Origin: Clostridiales bacterium SIT11
Lineage (GTDB): Bacteria; Bacillota; Clostridia; Tissierellales; Peptoniphilaceae
Length of the DNA stretch: 64,000 nt
Direction of reading: 5' to 3'
Assembly: GCA_001299455.1 (NCBI GenBank)
Contig: CYUK01000003.1
Span: 868,001-932,000, forward strand
Every line of letters begins with the position of its first letter. Within the stretch, counting starts at the first letter, position 1. A program made the translations under genes and the position numbers. Positions 59,247-64,000 of this stretch are shown piece after piece. The notes under the pieces are model-generated. The model had not been told where the DNA came from, did not search any database, and saw nothing but the letters and a program-made list of their open reading frames with translations.

Positions 59247-59504
59247 ATGGGTATTATTAGTTGGATTATTTTTGGAGCGATTGCCGGATGGATTGCCAGT
59301 AAAATTACTGGCGACGACCCAAGCATGGGTGCCGGAGCAAATATTCTTGTTGGGATTATAGGATCTTTTATTGGTGGATTTATTGGGACTAATGTCCTCC
59401 ACTATGGAAAGGTATCTGGATTTAACCTATCCTCTTTCCTTATTGCTATTGCAGGGTCTGTGATCCTACTCCTTATTCTAGGAGCTATTCGTAAAAAGAA
59501 ATAA
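59247..59504 (+). CDS. GlsB/YeaQ/YmgE family stress-response membrane protein
   Basis: 85 residues. ATG 59247 follows AAGGAGG. Three hydrophobic segments with the typical GIISWIIFGAIAGWIASKITGDDPSMGAGANILVGIIGSFIGGFIG beginning. This family of small membrane proteins is induced by stress in other bacteria; the exact role is unknown. A perfect terminator follows. Confidence 0.93.
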   Translation: MGIISWIIFGAIAGWIASKITGDDPSMGAGANILVGIIGSFIGGFIGTNVLHYGKVSGFNLSSFLIAIAGSVILLLILGAIRKKK

Positions 59505-59513
59505 AGATTTTTC

Positions 59514-59542
59514 GTGCCTGGCCTTGGTCAGGCACTTTTTTT
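59514..59542 (+). terminator. Terminator after the GlsB-like gene
   Basis: GTGCCTG and CAGGCAC pair around an 8-base loop, followed by seven T. Confidence 0.85.
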
Positions 59543-59752
59543 ATGGAGAAAAATCCCCTTAGACGGGAATTTCCTATAACTTAAGCCAAAAAACCTCCTA
59601 ATCCCTTATAGCTTCCCAAGCCCCAGTGGACCAGGGGGCTTTTATGAGTTTCATTTTTTTCCAGTCTTTATCAAATCCATGGTGGAAGATTTCACTTTAA
59701 AAGCAGCCTAAAAATTTAAAGAAAAGACCCTTTAAGCCCTAAAAATAGGCAT

Positions 59753-60298
59753 AAAAAAAGGACCCTAAGGGCCACAGTAAATCTCAACCTTGACTTCCAT
59801 CCAACGCCTGTATTTTAGGTTCCATTAACAACTCTCTTTCATCACTTATTTTTACATCTTTTTGAATCCTTGCAATCAGATTCTCCTACCTAGGATTAAT
59901 AGTTCTTTCTTTCCTCTTTTCTGTCAAGACCAGGCAATAAGAAAATCCAAACGACCGTCATATATCGAGACCAGTCTCTTTTCGTCTCGCTGTTCCTTTA
60001 CAAAAAAGAGCCTTTTCCTTACATCCAATGATATATTTAAAAGACAGCAAGAGAAGTTTTCTTTTCAAGTCTTCCATCTCTCCAAGTCCCTATCTTTCCA
60101 TAGCAACTTTTCATTTACCTGAAGACCTTCCCTTGTTCTCTCTAAGAACAACTCTTAAAATCTACATGTCTTTCTTTTAAACGCTTATATCAATGAACTC
60201 TTTTCCTTTATCAGCTTCATCTTTACTTCGTTTATTGCTTGTATCGATTTTGCGTTGGATGGAATTTTCAAGGTGCAACCAAAGGTTTTCCTTTGGTA
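59753..60298 (-). ncRNA. Candidate large structured noncoding RNA (about 545 nt)
   Basis: No coding frame of note exists here on either strand. On the minus strand the segment begins with a perfect hairpin (ACCAAAGG-AAAA-CCTTTGGT, 60297-60278), has a long-range 20-bp helix (60274-60252 with 59807-59787), and ends in a weak hairpin (GGCCC/GGGTCC) followed by seven T. Internal helices include TTGTTCT/AGAACAA (60151-60133), CGAGAC/GTCTCG (59988-59965) and CTTGCTGT/ACAGCGAG. A TATTAT-type -10 lies at 60309-60304. The purine-rich strand and higher GC than other intergenic DNA here fit a structured RNA. I could not assign it to RNase P, tmRNA, SRP or 6S RNA. From 59546 to 59752 I see no gene, only one more hairpin (AAGCCCC/GGGGGCTT). 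Confidence 0.5.
59787..60274. repeat. Long-range inverted repeat enclosing a gene-free segment
   Basis: Arms at 59787-59807 and 60252-60274 share 7 bp (ACCTTGA) plus 13 bp (TTCCATCCAACGC), with a 1-by-3-base internal loop. The arms are about 445 bases apart. They could be an RNA closing helix or the ends of a non-coding mobile element; no target duplication was noticed. Confidence 0.75.
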
Positions 60299-60408
60299 TT
60301 CTTATAATACCCAGTAAAATCATCTTTAAACACAAATTTTAAAAAATTTTTACTTTTTTTTGGAAAAAATAGATTTTTTTCGGAAATTCCCCTTAATTTT
60401 TGGATTAT

Positions 60409-60438
60409 TTGTTTATTCCTCCTGGAATAGTCTATAAT
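60409..60438 (+). promoter_or_regulatory. Promoter of pncB
   Basis: TTGTTT and TATAAT on the plus strand, spaced by 18 bases. Confidence 0.6.
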
Positions 60439-60477
60439 AGAAGTAATCAAATCTTTCAAATGACAAAGGAGGTCATT

Positions 60478-61959
60478 ATGGAATCCATGGAATTTATGGA
60501 TAAAAACAATTACACACTTTTAGCCGACTTTTATGAGTTGGCCATGGGCAATGGATACTTTGAAAACGACATGAAGGATACCATTGTCACCTTTGATATG
60601 TTTTTCCGCTCTGTTCCAGACAAGGGGGCCTATGCCATTATTGCCGGCCTGGAACAAGTTGTTGAATATTTAGAACAACTCCACTTTACAGAAGAGGACA
60701 TTGATTTCTTACGGTCCAAGGGGAGTTTTTCTGAAGGCTTTTTAGACTACTTGAAAAACTTTGAATTCACCTGTGACATGTGGGCCATTCCTGAGGGAAC
60801 TGTGGCCTTCCCCCAAGAACCCCTAGTTATTGTCCGGGGACCTGTTATCCAAGCCCAACTCTTGGAAACCATGGTTCTCTTAACCATTAACCACCAATCC
60901 ATGATTGCCACCAAGGCCAACCGAATTTGCTATTCGGCCAAGGGTCGTCCTGTGGTAGAATTTGGATCTCGCCGGGCCCAAGGCTACTCCGGAGCCAACC
61001 TAGGCGCCCGGGCTGCCTATATCGGTGGTTGTGCCGGTACAGCCAATACCCTGGCAGAAAAAATTTACGGCGTCCCAGCTGTCGGGACTATGGCCCATTC
61101 TTGGGTCCAAATGTTTGAAACAGAAAAAGAAGCCTTTGATGCCTTTGCCAAGACCTATCCCAACAACTGTATTCTCTTGGTGGATACCTATGATGTCTTA
61201 AAACAAGGGGTTCCCAATGCCATTAAGACCTTTGATGAATACCTGAAACCCAAGGGAATTAAAAATATGGGCATCCGGATTGACTCTGGGGACATTGCCT
61301 ACCTCTCCAAGGAAGCCCGGAAAATGTTGGATGCCGCCGGTTATGAAGATGCTGTGATTATGGCCTCTAACTCCCTGGACGAATATGTCATTGAAGCCCT
61401 CTTAATCCAAGGGGCCCAAATAGACTCCTTCGGCGTCGGGGAGCGGCTCATTACTTCCAAGAGTGACCCTGTCTTTGGGGGCGTCTACAAGCTCACCTCT
61501 GTAGAAAGGGATGGACAACTGGAGCCTACGATTAAGATTTCAGAAAATATTACAAAAATTACCACTCCAGGCTTTAAGGGCCTCTGCCGCTTTTATGACC
61601 AAGCCTCCGGCAAGGCCTTGGCTGACCTTGTCACCCTCCACGAGGAAGACCTTCCCCAAGGAGAAGATTTTGAAATCTTCCACCCCCTCTACACTTGGAA
61701 GAGCCAAACTTTGAAAAATTACCGGGTACGTCCTCTTTTAGAACGGATTTATGACAAGGGAAAACTGGTCTATAAGCTGCCTAGCCTGGAAGAAATCCGG
61801 ACCTATGCCCAAGAAGAACTGGATACCTTCTGGAATGAAACCAAGCGGTTTGACAATCCCCAAGACTACCATGTGGACCTTTCCAAGGACCTCTGGACTG
61901 TTCGAGACCGTCTCTTAAAACAACATGGCCGCCATACAATTGTAGAAAAGAAAAAGTAA
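60478..61959 (+). CDS. pncB: Nicotinate phosphoribosyltransferase
   Basis: 493 residues, the length of the Firmicute enzyme. It begins with NYTLLADFYELAMGNGYFEND, followed by PLVIVRGPVIQAQLLETMVLLTINHQSMIATKANR, VEFGSRRAQGYSGA, VGTMAHSWVQMF and IDSFGVGERLITSKSDPVFGGVYKL. It makes nicotinate mononucleotide from nicotinate and PRPP, the first step of NAD salvage. ATG 60478 follows AAAGGAGG. A nucleotidase-like gene follows after eight bases. Confidence 0.96.
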   Translation: MESMEFMDKNNYTLLADFYELAMGNGYFENDMKDTIVTFDMFFRSVPDKGAYAIIAGLEQVVEYLEQLHFTEEDIDFLRSKGSFSEGFLDYLKNFEFTCDMWAIPEGTVAFPQEPLVIVRGPVIQAQLLETMVLLTINHQSMIATKANRICYSAKGRPVVEFGSRRAQGYSGANLGARAAYIGGCAGTANTLAEKIYGVPAVGTMAHSWVQMFETEKEAFDAFAKTYPNNCILLVDTYDVLKQGVPNAIKTFDEYLKPKGIKNMGIRIDSGDIAYLSKEARKMLDAAGYEDAVIMASNSLDEYVIEALLIQGAQIDSFGVGERLITSKSDPVFGGVYKLTSVERDGQLEPTIKISENITKITTPGFKGLCRFYDQASGKALADLVTLHEEDLPQGEDFEIFHPLYTWKSQTLKNYRVRPLLERIYDKGKLVYKLPSLEEIRTYAQEELDTFWNETKRFDNPQDYHVDLSKDLWTVRDRLLKQHGRHTIVEKKK

Positions 61960-61967
61960 GGAGTTTT

Positions 61968-63782
61968 ATGGAGGACCTATCTTTAATAATCTTAGTTACT
62001 ACAGACGTCCATGGGTTTTTACTGCCCTTCGACTATACAAAAGATGCAGAAGATATCCATGGATCCTTGGCCCAAATTTCTACTTTAATTCAAGACATTC
62101 GAAAAAAAGAAGACCATGTCCTGGTCTTTGATGCAGGAGACCTAGTCCAGGGCAATGCTTCGGCCCTCTTTGCCAAGGACCCCATCCACCCAGCTGTGGC
62201 CTGTTTAAATGCCATTGGCTATGACGGCTGGGTCCTGGGCAACCATGAATTTGACTATGGGTCCGACTTTATCTATCGGTCCGTCCAGGGCTTTCAAGGG
62301 GATGTCCTTCTAGGAAATATCCAAAGTAAGCAGGACCCCTCCTTCTTTAAGCCCTATCAAATTTATGAAATTGGAGACTTTAAGCTAGGGGTTGTAGGCT
62401 TAACCACTCCCTTGGTTGGAGAATTTAAGGAAAAGACTTCCTTAAAGCGCGACTTTTCCATTGAAGACCCCAAGCTGGCCCTGGAAAGAATTTTACAGGA
62501 CCTGCCGCCTGTGGACAGCCTAGTGGGCATTTTTCACATGGGCATCCGCAATGAAAACAACCATGAAAATACAGGAGTCCGAGATGTGATTTCCGATGCC
62601 AAGGGAGCCTTTGATGCCATTGCCGCAGCCCATATGCACCAGCTGGAGCCGGGGATTTTAGTGGACAAGACCCTGGTGGCGGAGGCTGGCATGTTTGCAA
62701 GTCATCTTTTACGTCTGGACCTGGCCTTTGAAAAATCTCAAGGCCGTTATCAGTTGGTGGACCGAAGGTCCAGCTTAATTCCCGTCTACCTGGACCAGGA
62801 GGTCATTGCACCAAACCCAGAAATTATTCATCTTTTAAAACCCTACCACCAAAAGGCCCGGGAAAAGTCAGAAGAAATCCTTGGCAAGGTCCTGGAGCCT
62901 ATGGACAAGTCCAGGGAGGGCGAGCACCTCTATCCCATTGGATCTTATCCCTCTCCCTTAACTTCCTGGATGGGGACCGTCCTTTTGGAAGCCTCCCAGG
63001 CAGACCTAGTGGCCTTCCACCTGGACAACCCCTATCCCCACCTGGAAATCGGCCCCTTTAGGAAAAAAGATATTTACCGAAACTACCACTATGCTGGTGG
63101 AGAAATGTCCGTCTATGAAATCAAGGGCTGGCAGTTAAAAAAATACATGGAATGGTCAGCCAGCTACTTTAACCGAATTGAACCGGGAGACGTGACTGTA
63201 TCCATTGATGAAAAAAGAGCCCGACGGAAGTATTCCACCTTTGACTTTTTCTACGGCATTTCCTACACCATGGACCTCCACATGCCTAAAGGCAACCGGA
63301 TTGTCCAACTTTCCTACCGGGATGGTCGAAAAATCCAAGATGAGGATACCTTAAAAATTGGCGTCAATTCCTACCGGATGAAGGCCCTTACCTCTCCTGG
63401 AGGGCTCCTGGAAAAAGCCGACGTCCCCTTTCTCTACTCCACCATTGACGAAGACCGGTTCGGTCCTAAGAAGGGGCGGATCCAAGACCTTTTGAAGGAA
63501 GACATCCGCCGGCGGAAGTGCCTTACCAAGGACTTTCCTCCTTCCTTTACCGTCCTAGGGCCCGACCTGTCCTCATCAGAGGCCAAGGCCACTTTGGAGC
63601 TCATTAAAAAAGGGATTCTAGTCCTTGACTACAATCCCACAACCAGTATTAATATTTATGAACCCATGGACCCTGAGGAAGAAGAGGCCCTTTATTCTAG
63701 ACTTGGCTTAAATCTCCCCTTCTTGGAGGATGCCCAAAAGGGCCAGGTTTACCTGGCTATTTTCAAGGCCTTGTCACAGTAA
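61968..63782 (+). CDS. 5'-nucleotidase/metallophosphatase (UshA-like), without signal peptide
   Basis: 604 residues. The N-terminal metallophosphoesterase has LVTTDVHGFLLPF (metal D-x-H), FDAGDLVQGNASAL and LGNHEFDYG, followed by IAAAHMHQLEPG. The C-terminal half is the nucleotidase substrate domain, with INSYR-like KIGVNSYRMKAL in place of the usual NNYR. No N-terminal signal peptide is visible, so it is probably cytoplasmic, unlike most UshA-type enzymes. With pncB eight bases upstream, it may act on nicotinate or nicotinamide mononucleotide or another nucleotide. Its 3' end overlaps the convergent ABC gene by 20 bases. Confidence 0.85.
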   Translation: MEDLSLIILVTTDVHGFLLPFDYTKDAEDIHGSLAQISTLIQDIRKKEDHVLVFDAGDLVQGNASALFAKDPIHPAVACLNAIGYDGWVLGNHEFDYGSDFIYRSVQGFQGDVLLGNIQSKQDPSFFKPYQIYEIGDFKLGVVGLTTPLVGEFKEKTSLKRDFSIEDPKLALERILQDLPPVDSLVGIFHMGIRNENNHENTGVRDVISDAKGAFDAIAAAHMHQLEPGILVDKTLVAEAGMFASHLLRLDLAFEKSQGRYQLVDRRSSLIPVYLDQEVIAPNPEIIHLLKPYHQKAREKSEEILGKVLEPMDKSREGEHLYPIGSYPSPLTSWMGTVLLEASQADLVAFHLDNPYPHLEIGPFRKKDIYRNYHYAGGEMSVYEIKGWQLKKYMEWSASYFNRIEPGDVTVSIDEKRARRKYSTFDFFYGISYTMDLHMPKGNRIVQLSYRDGRKIQDEDTLKIGVNSYRMKALTSPGGLLEKADVPFLYSTIDEDRFGPKKGRIQDLLKEDIRRRKCLTKDFPPSFTVLGPDLSSSEAKATLELIKKGILVLDYNPTTSINIYEPMDPEEEEALYSRLGLNLPFLEDAQKGQVYLAIFKALSQ

Positions 63783-64000
63783 ATTGTCCCTCTTCAATGT
63801 GGAAGATTTTTTGGGACAGGTCTTTAGCAAAGGGCCCATCATGGGTCACAATTAAAATGCACATCCCCTCATCTGCCAGACTCCTTAGGAGGATTTTAAT
63901 GGACTCCTTGGACCCGTCATCCAAAGCCGAGGTCGGTTCGTCTAGGCAGAGGACTTTTGGGTTTTCCATACAAGCCCGGGCAATGGCCACCCTTTGTTTT
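63763..64000 (-). CDS. ABC transporter ATP-binding protein, polar amino acid type (C-terminal part)
   Basis: About 79 residues, cut by the right window edge. It contains QRVAIARACMENPKVLCLDEPTSALDDGSK, the end of the signature and Walker B, then LIVTHDGPFAKDLSQKIFHIEEGQ (H-loop). This end pattern resembles GlnQ-type amino acid importers, but only the C-terminal third is visible. Confidence 0.88.
   Translation of the reverse strand, partial: KQRVAIARACMENPKVLCLDEPTSALDDGSKESIKILLRSLADEGMCILIVTHDGPFAKDLSQKIFHIEEGQFTVTRP

Noticed and set aside
59862-60122. An 86-codon plus-strand open frame inside the gene-free region
   Set aside because: It has no ribosome site, the composition is Ser/Phe/Lys-rich as expected of pyrimidine-rich DNA, and it lies opposite the putative structured RNA.
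59753-60298. RNase P RNA, tmRNA, SRP RNA or 6S RNA
   Set aside because: GAGGAAAGTCC, a tag frame with an ALAA end, a GGAAGGAAGCAGCC-type loop and a symmetric bubble were all sought and not found.
1-64000. tRNA or rRNA genes, CRISPR arrays and insertion sequences
   Set aside because: No T-loop consensus with acceptor pairing, no spaced direct repeats of CRISPR type and no transposase-like frame were seen by eye.

Overview
The window is a chromosomal segment of a low-to-mid GC Firmicute, most probably an anaerobic member of the Tissierellia/Peptoniphilaceae. The inference rests on strong AAGGAGG ribosome-binding sites, frequent TTG starts, extended -10 promoters (TGGTATAAT type), a T-box leader, a B12-type ribonucleotide reductase, glutamine synthetase III, ThyX and L-serine dehydratase. 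No phage, insertion sequence, CRISPR array, rRNA or tRNA was seen.

Layout. 1-3.4 kb: minus-strand envelope genes (MGDG-synthase-like glycosyltransferase, polysaccharide deacetylase, flippase-like membrane protein) and the N-terminus of an Orn/Lys/Arg decarboxylase. 3.6-7.2 kb: a thioredoxin-reductase-like flavoprotein without CxxC, a small cysteine-free DUF1858-like protein, a RimK-like ATP-grasp protein and a DegV protein. 7.3-12.3 kb: an AT-rich, foreign-looking block with a response regulator, an intramembrane-type sensor kinase, an ABC ATPase and an 8-TM FtsX permease. 12.3-15.8 kb: a methionine operon under a T-box with an apparent AUG specifier, encoding MetY and a striking MetA-aspartate kinase fusion. 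15.8-20.9 kb: a 36-residue membrane microprotein, a second DUF1858-like protein, the cysS-mrnC-thyX-rlmB-yacP cluster and a small acetyltransferase. 20.9-26.4 kb: glnN-pyrG-CBS pyrophosphatase. 26.5-32.8 kb: LtaS-like sulfatase, DHHW and MBOAT envelope-acylation genes and two small genes. 32.8-43.6 kb: split chromate transporter, a DnaA-box cluster, the t6A operon (tsaE-tsaB-rimI-tsaD), the serine dehydratase/MATE operon and class II RNR behind two NrdR-like boxes. 43.7-51 kb: glucosaminidase, PepF, an RmlD-like reductase, a DAACS symporter, a probable small RNA, RlmH and an ATP-grasp-like protein. 51-57 kb: ABC transporter, second LtaS-like enzyme, PepSY lipoprotein and MscS. 57-64 kb: aldehyde dehydrogenase, stress membrane protein, a gene-free stretch that may encode a large structured RNA, nicotinate phosphoribosyltransferase plus a cytoplasmic 5'-nucleotidase-like protein, and part of an ABC ATPase.

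How it fits together. The T-box operon makes homocysteine from aspartate and homoserine carbon. Its aspartate kinase has no ACT domain, so control probably moved from allostery to charged tRNA-Met sensing. glnN and pyrG couple glutamine synthesis to CTP synthesis, with pyrophosphatase downstream. The two LtaS-like enzymes, the glycolipid glycosyltransferase, the deacetylase and the MBOAT/DHHW pair point to polyglycerol-phosphate and acetylated envelope polymers.

The strongest candidates for new biology are the MetA-AK fusion, the roughly 545-nt gene-free region at 59.75-60.30 kb closed by a long-range inverted repeat, the roughly 119-nt promoter/terminator-bounded RNA at 48.4 kb, the DnaA-box cluster at 34.2 kb, and the paired cysteine-less DUF1858-like proteins.
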